DNA of 49,069 nucleotides, from assembly GCF_003002025.1 (NCBI RefSeq), contig NZ_PVZB01000041.1:1-49069 (forward strand), written 5' to 3'. The notes below the pieces were generated by a model that was given only the letters and a program-made list of their open reading frames with translations, was not told the origin of the DNA and searched no databases. Below, in pieces: positions 41,357-49,069 of this stretch. The position numbers and the translations under genes were made by a program. Source of the DNA: Paraburkholderia sp. BL25I1N1 (lineage in GTDB: Bacteria; Pseudomonadota; Gammaproteobacteria; Burkholderiales; Burkholderiaceae). Position 1 is the stretch's first letter, and each line of letters starts with the position of its first letter.

Positions 41357-43174
41357 TCACTCCACCGTCACCGACTTCGCCAGGTTCCGCGGCTTGTCCA
41401 CATCCGTGCCCCGCGCGCATGCCGTGTGATACGCCAGCAACTGCAGCGGCACCACATGCAAAATCGGCGACAACAAACCATAGTGCTCCGGCATCCGGAT
41501 CACATGCAGACCTTCGTCATTGACGATCTTCGTATCCGCATCCGCGAACACATACAGCTCGCCGCCGCGCGCGCGCACTTCCTGAATATTCGACTTCAGC
41601 TTTTCCAGCAGCGCGTCGTTCGGCGCCACCGTCACCACCGGCATCGCTTCCGTCACGAGCGCGAGGGGCCCATGCTTCAACTCACCGGCCGGATAAGCCT
41701 CGGCGTGAATATACGAGATCTCCTTGAGCTTCAGCGCGCCTTCGAGTGCGATCGGATAATGCAGGCCACGCCCGAGGAACAGCGCATGTTCCTTGCGCGA
41801 AAACTCCTCCGACCACGCGATGATCTGCGGCTCCAGCGCCAGCACGCTATTCAACGCCGCAGGCAAGTGGCGCAGCTGCTTCAGGTATTCCGCTTCCTGC
41901 TCTTCATTCACGCGACCGCGCATCTTGCCCAGCGTCGCCGCCAGCACGAATAGCGCAACCAGTTGCGTGGTGAACGCCTTGGTCGACGCCACGCCGATTT
42001 CGCGGCCCGCGTGCGTCAGGAACGAGAATTCCGTCTGGCGCACCATCGCGCTCGCACCGACGTTGCAGACCGCCAGCGTATGCTTGTGACCGAGTCCCTG
42101 CGCATGCTTGAGCGCGGCGAGCGTGTCCGCCGTTTCGCCCGATTGGGAGATCACCACCACCAGTTGCTTCGGGTTCGCCACCGACTCACGGTAGCGGTAC
42201 TCGCTGGCAATTTCCACCTGAGTCGGAATCTTCGCGATCGATTCGAGCCAGTACTTCGCCGTCAGCCCCGAGTAGTAGCTCGTGCCGCACGCCAGGATCA
42301 ACAGGCTGTCGATCTCCGCGAACACTTTGCCCGCGCCCTCGCCGAACAGCGATGCATCGAACGAATCGGCTTGCGGAATCGTGTCCGTGATCGCGCGCGG
42401 TTGCTCGAAAATTTCCTTCTGCATGAAGTGACGATACGGACCGAGTTCGACCGCGCCGCCATATGCCGCTACCTCACGCACTTCGCGCGGCGTTTCATTG
42501 CCGTCGCGATCGGCGATTCGCACGCCCTCTAGCGACAGTTCGCACACGTCGCCTTCTTCGAGGAAGATGAACCGTTCGGTGCTGCCCGCAAGCGCCAACG
42601 CGTCCGAGGCGAGGAAGTTCTCGCCCTGGCCGAGCCCGACCACCAGCGGCGAACCCTGACGCGCGCCGACCACGGTATGCGGCTGGTCCTTATGCAACAC
42701 AGCGATCGCATAAGCGCCGTGCAATTGCCCGACGGTTTCACGCACCGCCGCGAACAGATCGCCGCGATACAGGCTGTGAATCAGGTGAGCGATAACCTCG
42801 GTGTCGGTCTGCGAGACAAACGTATAGCCCTTGCCACGCAGCATTTCACGCAGCGATTCGTAGTTCTCGATGATGCCGTTGTGTACCAACGCCAGAGTAT
42901 CTTTCGAGAAGATCGGGTGTGCGTTGTCCGTGACCGGTGCGCCGTGCGTCGCCCAGCGCGTGTGAGCGATGCCCGTGATGCCTTCGAGGTAGCTCTCGCG
43001 CACCTGCTCGTCGAGATCGGCCACGCGCGCCACGCTGCGCGCGCGACGCGGACCGTCTTCGCCGAGCACGGCCACGCCGCACGAATCGTAGCCGCGATAT
43101 TCGAGGCGACGCAGTCCTTCGATCAGGACGGGAACGATGTTACGTTGCGCTACCGCGCCGACAATGCCACACAT
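41357..43174 (-). CDS. glmS: Glutamine--fructose-6-phosphate aminotransferase
   Basis: A 605-residue enzyme that makes glucosamine-6-phosphate from fructose-6-phosphate and glutamine, the first step toward UDP-GlcNAc for peptidoglycan and LPS. The N-terminal glutaminase starts MCGIVGAV with nucleophile Cys2 exposed after Met removal, and RWATHG and NGIIENYE follow. Two SIS sugar-isomerase domains follow (GTSYYSG, SQSGETADT). The C-terminus ends in KSVTVE as expected. AAGGA precedes the ATG. It is 69 bp after glmU and likely co-transcribed with it. Confidence 0.97.
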   Translation of the reverse strand: MCGIVGAVAQRNIVPVLIEGLRRLEYRGYDSCGVAVLGEDGPRRARSVARVADLDEQVRESYLEGITGIAHTRWATHGAPVTDNAHPIFSKDTLALVHNGIIENYESLREMLRGKGYTFVSQTDTEVIAHLIHSLYRGDLFAAVRETVGQLHGAYAIAVLHKDQPHTVVGARQGSPLVVGLGQGENFLASDALALAGSTERFIFLEEGDVCELSLEGVRIADRDGNETPREVREVAAYGGAVELGPYRHFMQKEIFEQPRAITDTIPQADSFDASLFGEGAGKVFAEIDSLLILACGTSYYSGLTAKYWLESIAKIPTQVEIASEYRYRESVANPKQLVVVISQSGETADTLAALKHAQGLGHKHTLAVCNVGASAMVRQTEFSFLTHAGREIGVASTKAFTTQLVALFVLAATLGKMRGRVNEEQEAEYLKQLRHLPAALNSVLALEPQIIAWSEEFSRKEHALFLGRGLHYPIALEGALKLKEISYIHAEAYPAGELKHGPLALVTEAMPVVTVAPNDALLEKLKSNIQEVRARGGELYVFADADTKIVNDEGLHVIRMPEHYGLLSPILHVVPLQLLAYHTACARGTDVDKPRNLAKSVTVE

Positions 43175-43243
43175 GGCTCATTCCTTTTGAGTGCTCTAGG
43201 TGCTGGATTTCAGTGAGCGCGCCTGTTACGCGCACCATGCCTA

Positions 43244-44605
43244 TCAGCTCTTCTTTTTGGTCGGACGCACGTAGCCCGTTTTGCTCGTTTGCGTCTTATC
43301 GTTCAGGGCCAGCGCGTCGGCTTCGACGTCCTTCCAGACCGTGGTGCCCGCCGCGATCGTCGCGCCGCGCTTCACGCGCACCGGCGCAACCAGTTGCGTA
43401 TCCGAACCGACGAACACGTCGTCTTCAATGATCGTGCGGGATTTGTTCGCGCCGTCGTAATTGCAGGTGATGGTGCCCGCGCCGATGTTCACGCGCGCGC
43501 CGATATCCGCGTCGCCGATATACGTGAGGTGGTTCGCTTTCGAACCGCGGCCGAGCACCGCGTTCTTCACCTCGACGAAGTTGCCGACATGCGACTCGTC
43601 GTGCAGCGACGCGCCGGGGCGCAAGCGCGCATACGGTCCGAGCACGGCATTCGCGCCGACTTCGGCGCCCTCGATGTGCGTGAATGCGTCGACGCGCGTA
43701 CCGGCGCCGATGCTCGCATCGCGGATCACGCAGTTCGGTCCGATGGTGACGTTGTCAGCCAGCGTCACGCGGCCTTCGAACACGCAGTTCACGTCGATCG
43801 AGACATCGCGGCCGCATTCGAGCGTGCCGCGCACATCAAGCCGCGCCGGATCGGCGAGCGTTACCCCCGCGACCAGCAGCGCGTCCGCCACGTTGTGCTG
43901 ATGAATGCGCTCGAGTTCGGCAAGCTGCTGCTTGCTGTTCACGCCGAGCGTTTCCCACTCGTCTTCCGGCTGCGTGGTCACGACTTCGAGCCCGGCTTCG
44001 ATTGCCATCTCGACCGCGTCGGTCAGATAGAACTCGCCTTGCGCATTGTCGTTCTTCAGCGCGGCAAGCCAGCCGCCCAAACGCTGCGTCGGCGCGACGA
44101 TGATGCCGGTGTTGATCTCGGCAATCTCGAGCTGCTCGGGCGTGGCGTCTTTCTGCTCGACGATGCGCGCTACCTTGCCTTGCGCGTCACGCACGATGCG
44201 GCCGTAGCCGCTCGGGTCCGCGAGCGTGACGGTGAGCACGCCGTAACCGCCTTGCCCCGCCTGCTCAGTCAGCGCCTGCAGCGTGCCGGCGCGCGTGAGC
44301 GGCACGTCGCCGTAAAGCACCAGCGTGGGCGCGGACGGATCGAGCAGCGGCAACGCCTGCTGCACCGCGTGCCCCGTGCCGAGTTGCTGTTCCTGCACGG
44401 CAAACTGCACGTCAGGAGCGGCAACCGCTTTGCGCACGGCTTCGGCGCCATGGCCGATCACCACGACGAGATGCGTGGGCTTGAGCGTGCGAGCCGTGTC
44501 GATGACGTGAGCGAGGAGCGGCCGGCCAGCCAGGGGATGAAGCACCTTGGGAAGCGCGGACCGCATGCGCTTGCCGGTGCCTGCCGCCAAAATCACAATG
44601 TTCAT
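43244..44605 (-). CDS. glmU: Bifunctional UDP-N-acetylglucosamine pyrophosphorylase / GlcN-1-P acetyltransferase
   Basis: A 453-residue bifunctional enzyme that acetylates glucosamine-1-phosphate and couples it to UTP, giving UDP-GlcNAc. The uridyltransferase domain starts LAAGTGKRMRSALPKVLHPL (6-25). The acetyltransferase part is a left-handed beta helix with hexapeptide repeats from about residue 250 (NVTIGPNCVIRDASIGAGTR). NYDGANKSRTIIEDDVFVGS near residue 380 is a hallmark of the active site. The ATG at 44605 gives the canonical MNIVILAAG start. Confidence 0.97.
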   Translation of the reverse strand: MNIVILAAGTGKRMRSALPKVLHPLAGRPLLAHVIDTARTLKPTHLVVVIGHGAEAVRKAVAAPDVQFAVQEQQLGTGHAVQQALPLLDPSAPTLVLYGDVPLTRAGTLQALTEQAGQGGYGVLTVTLADPSGYGRIVRDAQGKVARIVEQKDATPEQLEIAEINTGIIVAPTQRLGGWLAALKNDNAQGEFYLTDAVEMAIEAGLEVVTTQPEDEWETLGVNSKQQLAELERIHQHNVADALLVAGVTLADPARLDVRGTLECGRDVSIDVNCVFEGRVTLADNVTIGPNCVIRDASIGAGTRVDAFTHIEGAEVGANAVLGPYARLRPGASLHDESHVGNFVEVKNAVLGRGSKANHLTYIGDADIGARVNIGAGTITCNYDGANKSRTIIEDDVFVGSDTQLVAPVRVKRGATIAAGTTVWKDVEADALALNDKTQTSKTGYVRPTKKKS

Positions 44606-44705
44606 GGCACGGCAAATAGACGAGTTTGGAGGCGACGATTCTAACACGCACCCTCTAGCGAAAAGGGCCGCTGTGGCGGCCTCGATGCCTACTGCAATGT
44701 GCGGA

Positions 44706-44730
44706 AACGCCCATACCACGGGCGTTTTTT
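44706..44730. terminator. Hairpin between ttcA and glmU
   Basis: AACGCCC, 7-nt loop, GGGCGTT followed by TTTT on the plus strand. On the minus strand it ends in GTTTCC, so it is a modest terminator for ttcA, whose stop lies 2 bp away. Confidence 0.55.
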
Positions 44731-44731
44731 G

Positions 44732-45751
44732 TCAAAGATCGTCGAACTGGACGATGGAAATCGACTTTGTTGCGCCGGGCATTGCGCTTTCTCCGGCATC
44801 GGTCGAACACGGCTCTTCGTCGAAGGCGATATCGCCTTGCGGATCGGCGTCGCCGGTCGCTCGCAGGCCCGCGAACGGGAACAGCTTGTGGTCCATCAAA
44901 TGCGAGGGCACGACGTTGGACAAGGCATTGAACATATTTTCGATGCGCCCCGGGAAGCGCTTCTCCCAATCGCGCACGAGCGCCTTCATTTCCGCGCGCT
45001 TCAGATTCGGCTGACTGCCGCACAGGTTGCACGGAATGATCGGGAATTCACGCAGCTCGGCGTACTTCTCCAGATCGGTTTCCTTCACGTAGGCGAGAGG
45101 GCGAATCACGATATTCTTGCCGTCGTCCGATTGCAGCTTGGGCGGCATGCCCTTCAGCTTGCCGCCGTAAAACATGTTCAGCAGCAGCGTTTGCAGAATG
45201 TCGTCGCGATGATGACCGAGCGCGATCTTGGTCGCGCCGAGTTCGCCGGCCACGCGGTAAAGAATGCCGCGCCGCAGCCGCGAGCAGAGCGAGCAGGTAG
45301 TCTTACCCTCCGGCACGAGCCGCTTGACGATGCTGTACGTGTCCTGATTCTCGATATGAAACGGAATGTCGAGCTGCTTCAGGTACTCGGGCAGCACGTG
45401 CTCGGGAAAGCCTGGCTGCTTCTGGTCGAGGTTCACCGCGACGATATCGAAGTTGATCGGCGCGCGCTCGCGCAGCCGCATCAGAATTTCGAGCATCGCG
45501 TAGCTGTCCTTGCCGCCCGACAGGCACACCATGACCTTGTCGCCGTTCTCGATCATGTTGAAGTCGACGATTGCCTCGCCGACCTGGCGCGCGAGCCGCT
45601 TGAAGAGCTTGTTGTTCTCGTACGCTTCCTTCTGCTCACGGCGCGTGAGCGGCGTCTTGGCGCGCGCGGCGGCTTGCCCGGCCTCGCTTGCATCGGCAGT
45701 CGGAGCGGTGGCCACGGTCGCGGCGCCGTTCGGGATTTCCGGAGCATTCAT
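44732..45751 (-). CDS. ttcA: tRNA 2-thiocytidine biosynthesis protein TtcA
   Basis: A 339-residue enzyme that puts sulfur on C32 of certain tRNAs. The PP-loop SGGKDS (78-83) binds ATP. Conserved CSLC (153-156) plus CNLC (241-244) supply the Fe-S cluster ligands. The first 35 residues are Ala/Pro-rich and may be a lineage-specific extension. It follows folB with a 3-bp gap and is probably translated from the same mRNA. Confidence 0.95.
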   Translation of the reverse strand: MNAPEIPNGAATVATAPTADASEAGQAAARAKTPLTRREQKEAYENNKLFKRLARQVGEAIVDFNMIENGDKVMVCLSGGKDSYAMLEILMRLRERAPINFDIVAVNLDQKQPGFPEHVLPEYLKQLDIPFHIENQDTYSIVKRLVPEGKTTCSLCSRLRRGILYRVAGELGATKIALGHHRDDILQTLLLNMFYGGKLKGMPPKLQSDDGKNIVIRPLAYVKETDLEKYAELREFPIIPCNLCGSQPNLKRAEMKALVRDWEKRFPGRIENMFNALSNVVPSHLMDHKLFPFAGLRATGDADPQGDIAFDEEPCSTDAGESAMPGATKSISIVQFDDL

Positions 45752-45754
45752 GGC

Positions 45755-46150
45755 TCAATCCTCTTTGATACGGAAGACTTCGACGCCCACCGCGTCGCAA
45801 TCAGGATAAACGTCTGGCTTTTCCGTCGACACGCGCGCGGCCCGCACTTGCGGATGCTCGAGCATGGTCTTGACGAGGTCGTCGCAGAGTGTTTCCTGCA
45901 AGTGGATGTGACCTTGCTCGACCCGGCGTGAGATGGTGGAGCGCATGAAGTCGTAGTCGACGACTTCGTTCAGCTTGTCCTGAACCGGCGTGGACAGCGC
46001 GAGCGGCACGAACAGTTCGACGTTGATCACGACGCGCTGTTCGCCGCGCTTTTCGAAGTCGTGCACGCCGATGTTGATATGCACTTCGTAATTGCGCAGA
46101 AAAAGCCGGCGGCAATCGGCGAGCCGGGGATGCGAAAGAGCGGCAAACAT
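45755..46150 (-). CDS. folB: Dihydroneopterin aldolase
   Basis: A 131-residue enzyme of folate synthesis, turning dihydroneopterin into 6-hydroxymethyl-dihydropterin and glycolaldehyde. The LRNYEVHINIGVHDFEKRGE start and the VVDYDFMRSTISRRV, HLQETLCDDL and VRAARVSTEKPD blocks match the family. The start at 46150 gives the typical length plus a short N-terminal tail. It is placed between a pteridine-reductase-like SDR and ttcA on the same strand. Confidence 0.93.
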   Translation of the reverse strand: MFAALSHPRLADCRRLFLRNYEVHINIGVHDFEKRGEQRVVINVELFVPLALSTPVQDKLNEVVDYDFMRSTISRRVEQGHIHLQETLCDDLVKTMLEHPQVRAARVSTEKPDVYPDCDAVGVEVFRIKED

Positions 46151-46240
46151 GTTCGTTCCAGTCGAAAAAGGCGTGCGGAGCACGCAAAGGGACGCTTCGC
46201 AGCGCGGCGGCCGCCGCTAATACGGCCGGCCGCGCGCGCT

Positions 46241-47059
46241 TCAGGCGCCCGTCAAAAACATAACGTCGCGCGGCAGAGGCACGAGGTGCTGCCCGCCGTC
46301 GACCACCAGCGTCGTTCCGGTGACGCCGGCTGCATCCGCGAGATACAGCGCGGCGGCGACAATATCCTCGGCCCGCGACGCGCGGCCCAAAGGCGTAGTA
46401 CGGTGTGCGGCGGCGAAACCGTCCGGCGTTTGATCGCCGGATTGCATCGTCAGACCGGGCGCCAGCCCGACCACGCGCACTTTCGGCGCCAACGCCTGCG
46501 CCAGCGCGACCGTGGCCGTCTGCAACGCCGCCTTGGTCAGCGTGTACGACAGATAGTCCGGGTTCATGTTGTACAGCTTCTGATCCAGCACATTGATGAC
46601 GACGCCGCGCAGGCTTTCGTCGGTGCGCGCGGCATCCGGCGTCGCCTCGAACAGCCTGCGCGCCAGCACCAGCGGCGCGGCGACGTTCATCGCTGTCAGC
46701 TTCAGCAGCAGGTCGTAACCGACGGTCTGCGCCGTGTCCTCTTCGAAGCGCGACGCATTGTTGACGATACACGACGGCCGGCCCAAGGCGTCGATACAAG
46801 CCGGCAAAAGGCGCTCGACCTGCGCCTCATCGCCCAATTCGGCCTGCAAGGCGACAGCCCGGCGGCCCAAGGCGGTGATTTCAGCGACCAGTTCGCCCGC
46901 TTCCTCGCTCGAAGCGCCGTAATGGACGGCCACGTCCCAGCCACGCGCGGCAAAGCCGAGCGCGAGAGCGCGCCCGATACGGCGGGCGGCGCCGGTAATC
47001 AGCACGACGCGCGGCGTGTCGGGCGCGCGGGGGGGGGCGGTGTCCAGAGAGGCCGTCAT
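46241..47059 (-). CDS. SDR oxidoreductase with pteridine-reductase signature
   Basis: A 272-residue short-chain dehydrogenase. The nucleotide loop is TGAARRIG (22-29), which fits the TGxxxRxG form seen in pteridine reductases and FolM rather than the usual TGxxxGxG. The catalytic residues are Asp159, Tyr172 and Lys176; in trypanosomatid PTR1 the same Asp-Tyr-Lys set has the same spacing. It sits next to folB, so a role in reducing dihydropterin or dihydrofolate is likely. A run of nine C lies in the first ten codons. The start codon is 13 bp from that of the divergent methyltransferase. Confidence 0.85.
   Translation of the reverse strand: MTASLDTAPPRAPDTPRVVLITGAARRIGRALALGFAARGWDVAVHYGASSEEAGELVAEITALGRRAVALQAELGDEAQVERLLPACIDALGRPSCIVNNASRFEEDTAQTVGYDLLLKLTAMNVAAPLVLARRLFEATPDAARTDESLRGVVINVLDQKLYNMNPDYLSYTLTKAALQTATVALAQALAPKVRVVGLAPGLTMQSGDQTPDGFAAAHRTTPLGRASRAEDIVAAALYLADAAGVTGTTLVVDGGQHLVPLPRDVMFLTGA
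47029..47037. repeat. Nine-base G:C homopolymer near the SDR start
   Basis: G9 on the plus strand (C9 in the gene), within codons 8-11 of the SDR. Slippage here would shift the frame early and abolish the protein. Confidence 0.75.
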
Positions 47060-47060
47060 T

Positions 47061-47066
47061 TACAAT
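47061..47066 (+). promoter_or_regulatory. Putative -10 element for the methyltransferase gene
   Basis: TACAAT ends six bases before the ATG at 47073. Transcription would start at or beside the start codon, implying a leaderless mRNA. No convincing -35 is seen. Confidence 0.45.
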
Positions 47067-47072
47067 GCGGGG

Positions 47073-48263
47073 ATGAATCCGAAAGCTCACCAACCCGATA
47101 GTTTACCTGCTCCCGGCCCGAGCGCGCTTGCGCAGTCCGAAGCGCTGGTCGCGCAGATCCGTACGGAGCTCGACGCCGCCGGCGGCTGGTTGCCGTTCGA
47201 CCGCTACATGGAACGTGCGCTGTACGCGCCGGGACTCGGCTATTACAGCGGCGGCGCCCGCAAATTCGGGCTGCGCGGCGACGACGGCAGCGACTTCGTT
47301 ACCGCCCCGGAACTGTCGCCGCTGTTCGCCGCGACGCTGGCGCGCCCGGTGGCCGAGGCCTTGCAAGCGAGCGGCACGCGCGACGTGATGGAATTCGGCG
47401 CCGGCACGGGCAAGCTCGCCGCCGGCGTGCTGAACGCGCTCGACGCATTGGGTGCGGAATTCGACAGCTACTCGATCGTGGATCTGTCCGGCGAGCTTCG
47501 CGAACGCCAACGGGAAACGATCGAAGCCGCCGCGCCCACGCTTGCTGCCAAAGTGCGCTGGCTGGATGCTTTGCCGGAGCGGTTCGAGGGCGTGGTGATC
47601 GGCAACGAGGTGTTGGACGCGATGCCGGTGCGGCTGTTCGCGTTCAACGGCGGGGCGTGGCTCGAGCGCGGCGTGGTATGGCGCAACGAGGCGTTCGCAT
47701 TCGACGACCGGCCTGTGTCCGCCGTGGCGGACCTCGCGCTGCTGTCGGAAATCGAAACCGTCGGCGAAGACTACGTGACCGAGACGCACGACGCGGCGAG
47801 CGCATTCACACGCACCATCTGCACGATGCTTGCGCGGGGCGCGGCCTTCTTCATCGACTATGGTTTTCCGCGTCACGAGTATTACCATGCGCAGCGCGCA
47901 CAGGGCACGTTGATGTGTCACTACCGGCATCGGGCGCATGGCGATCCGTTCCTCTATCCGGGTTTGCAGGACATCACGGCGCATGTGGAATTTACCGGCA
48001 TCGCCGAAGCGGGCGTCGAGACGGGCGCGGATTTGCTGGGCTTTACGTCGCAAGCGCGGTTTCTGCTGAATGCCGGGATTACCGATGTGTTATCTGAAAT
48101 CGATCCTGCGGATACGGCGAGATATTTGCCTGCGGCGAATGCGGTGCAGAAGTTGTTGTCGGAGGCGGAGATGGGCGAACTGTTCAAGGTGATCGCGTTT
48201 TCGCGCGGACTGGATGACACGCTGCAAGCGTTTTCCAGCGGCGACCGGTCGCATACGTTGTGA
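47073..48263 (+). CDS. MidA/NDUFAF7-type SAM-dependent methyltransferase
   Basis: A 396-residue protein of the DUF185 / MidA family. The N-terminal IRTELDAAGGWLPFDRYMER and GYYSGGARKFG blocks, the SAM loop MEFGAGTGKLAAGVL (about 106-120) and VIGNEVLDAMPVRLF are typical. The mitochondrial homologue NDUFAF7 methylates an arginine of complex I; the bacterial target is not established. The ATG at 47073 lacks a ribosome site and lies just after a -10-like TACAAT. Divergent from the SDR gene. Confidence 0.92.
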   Translation: MNPKAHQPDSLPAPGPSALAQSEALVAQIRTELDAAGGWLPFDRYMERALYAPGLGYYSGGARKFGLRGDDGSDFVTAPELSPLFAATLARPVAEALQASGTRDVMEFGAGTGKLAAGVLNALDALGAEFDSYSIVDLSGELRERQRETIEAAAPTLAAKVRWLDALPERFEGVVIGNEVLDAMPVRLFAFNGGAWLERGVVWRNEAFAFDDRPVSAVADLALLSEIETVGEDYVTETHDAASAFTRTICTMLARGAAFFIDYGFPRHEYYHAQRAQGTLMCHYRHRAHGDPFLYPGLQDITAHVEFTGIAEAGVETGADLLGFTSQARFLLNAGITDVLSEIDPADTARYLPAANAVQKLLSEAEMGELFKVIAFSRGLDDTLQAFSSGDRSHTL

Positions 48264-48285
48264 ATTTTTGCTTCAGGAGGCGGCC

Positions 48286-48480
48286 ATGATTCGCTGGCTG
48301 TTGACTACGTTTATTGCGGTGGCGGTGTTGTCGTCCTGCTGGCCGTGGCTTAGGAAGATTGGCATTGGGCGTTTGCCCGGTGATGTGACATTGCGGATTT
48401 TTGGGCGGGAGTATCCGTTTCCGTTTATGTCGACGTTGGTGCTTTCTATGGTGTTGTCGATTGTTGCCAGGGTTTTGTAG
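48286..48480 (+). CDS. DUF2905-family small membrane protein
   Basis: A 64-residue protein with two hydrophobic segments (about 4-20 and 47-63) around a polar loop with the conserved GIGRLPGDVTLRIFGREYPF. This is the DUF2905 pattern. The function is unknown. AGGAGG at 48275-48280 gives a strong ribosome site. It lies 22 bp after the methyltransferase stop, so the two are probably co-transcribed. Confidence 0.9.
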   Translation: MIRWLLTTFIAVAVLSSCWPWLRKIGIGRLPGDVTLRIFGREYPFPFMSTLVLSMVLSIVARVL

Positions 48481-48589
48481 GGTGGCGTTTTTTGCCTTTG
48501 GCGGTGAGAGTGCTTTCTTTTTTCTGATTGCCTTGGGGTGTTGGCCTTTTCTTGAATTTTTAGTGGTCTATTAGCGTTGCCCCTGTGCG

Positions 48590-48680
48590 GGGCGGCACTT
48601 ACTTCTCTTTGCCGGCCGCAAAGAGAAGTAAGCAAGAGAAAGCGGCTCAAACCGCTAATTCTTAAGCGGGTCCCCCGAAC
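48590..48680. repeat. Palindromic extragenic repeat of Burkholderia relatives
   Basis: CTTACTTCTCTTTGC (48598-48612) and its complement (48618-48632) form a perfect 15-bp hairpin with a 5-nt loop, followed by AGCGGCTCAAACCGCT and GCGGGTCCCCCG. I remember this hairpin-plus-tail arrangement as a frequent intergenic repeat in Paraburkholderia. The 48481-48589 gap before it is AT-rich and holds no gene. Confidence 0.75.
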
Positions 48681-48716
48681 CTGTCCGCATTTTTGTGTGC
48701 GAGGCGGTTAGCGGAG

Positions 48717-49069
48717 TTACCCGCGTGCGTTGGTAAAACGCTCTCCAAACAGAATAGCGAACTGGTTCATGGCGGAGGACCAGTCGAATGCCGCCCGTAC
48801 AGACTTCGCCAGCACGTTGCGCAATGCCAGCCACAGTAGCTTGATGGCGGCCTCGTCGTTGGGGAAGTGGCCGCGGGTCTTGATGATCTTGCGTAGTTGC
48901 ATGTTCAGACTCTCAATGGCATTCGTGGTGTAGACGACACGGCGTATGTCGGGCGGAAACACGAAGAACGGTGTGACGTTCTCCCACGCCCGTCGCCACG
49001 ACTGCACGATGGTCGGATACTTCGCACCCCATGGCCCTTCGGCAAAGGCCTCCAGGGCCTGCTGCGCGG
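48717..49069 (-). mobile_element. IS256-family transposase, 3' part, runs off the right edge
   Basis: The frame is open through base 49069 and ends at TAA 48717, giving the last 117 residues. TTNAIESLNMQLRKIIKTRG contains the catalytic glutamate of the mutator/IS256 DDE triad, and RGHFPNDEAAIKLLWLALRN is the usual C-terminal block. The transposase continues to the right, so intactness cannot be judged. The element's left end probably lies between 48675 and 48700, close to or inside the palindromic repeat. Confidence 0.92.

Noticed and set aside
1..49069. CRISPR array, tRNA genes, toxin-antitoxin pair or prophage
   Set aside because: No regularly spaced repeats, tRNA cloverleaf, integrase or phage structural gene was seen; apart from the IS at the right edge the region looks like stable core chromosome.

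Overview
The window reads as a chromosomal segment of a GC-rich betaproteobacterium of the Burkholderiaceae, most likely Paraburkholderia or Burkholderia chromosome 1. The grounds are high GC with strong third-position GC, the paaABCDE / DUF1835 / TetR arrangement, betaproteobacterial lipoprotein families, and a palindromic extragenic repeat typical of this group at the right end. Species is inferred, not proven.

Layout. Bases 1-340 hold a strong minus-strand sigma70 promoter and a boxA-like leader, the upstream end of an rRNA operon whose 16S gene should lie just left of the window. Next come a secreted SGNH esterase and an FAD dehydrogenase (minus). 3.5-11.6 kb is an aromatic-catabolism block: the phenylacetyl-CoA epoxidase operon paaABCDE under a palindromic TetR-type operator, a DUF1835 protein, the TetR regulator (PaaR-like), a GNAT enzyme, then an Lrp-type regulator divergent from 4-hydroxyphenylpyruvate dioxygenase. 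A 1199-residue fused indolepyruvate ferredoxin oxidoreductase follows at 12.4-16.0 kb. So phenylacetate, tyrosine and aryl-pyruvate catabolism sit together.

16-24.6 kb is housekeeping: malic enzyme (maeB type), an MFS carrier, pyrE, a NarL-type response regulator, a PEBP-family protein, a WrbA-like flavodoxin and argC. 25.1-28.9 kb is an envelope operon of two paralogous lipoproteins and an OmpW-like barrel behind a long, motif-rich leader. At 29.0 kb a compact unit with its own promoter and terminator looks like a ~60-nt small RNA with two anti-Shine-Dalgarno motifs. 29.2-33.7 kb carries LysE and EamA transporters, a beta-hydroxyacid dehydrogenase, a Mut7-C protein and small proteins. 34.26-34.83 kb is a gene-free AT-rich tract with two perfect DnaA boxes.

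34.8-41.2 kb is mixed: a DUF2242 lipoprotein, a lytic transglycosylase, a di-haem peroxidase, a YafY/WYL regulator divergent from a glutathione S-transferase, small proteins, a single-domain response regulator and a DUF429-like remnant. 41.3-48.5 kb is a conserved block: glmS, glmU, ttcA, folB, a pteridine-reductase-like SDR, a divergent MidA-type methyltransferase and a DUF2905 membrane protein. The window ends in a palindromic repeat followed by the 3' part of an IS256-family transposase. I saw no CRISPR array, tRNA gene or prophage.
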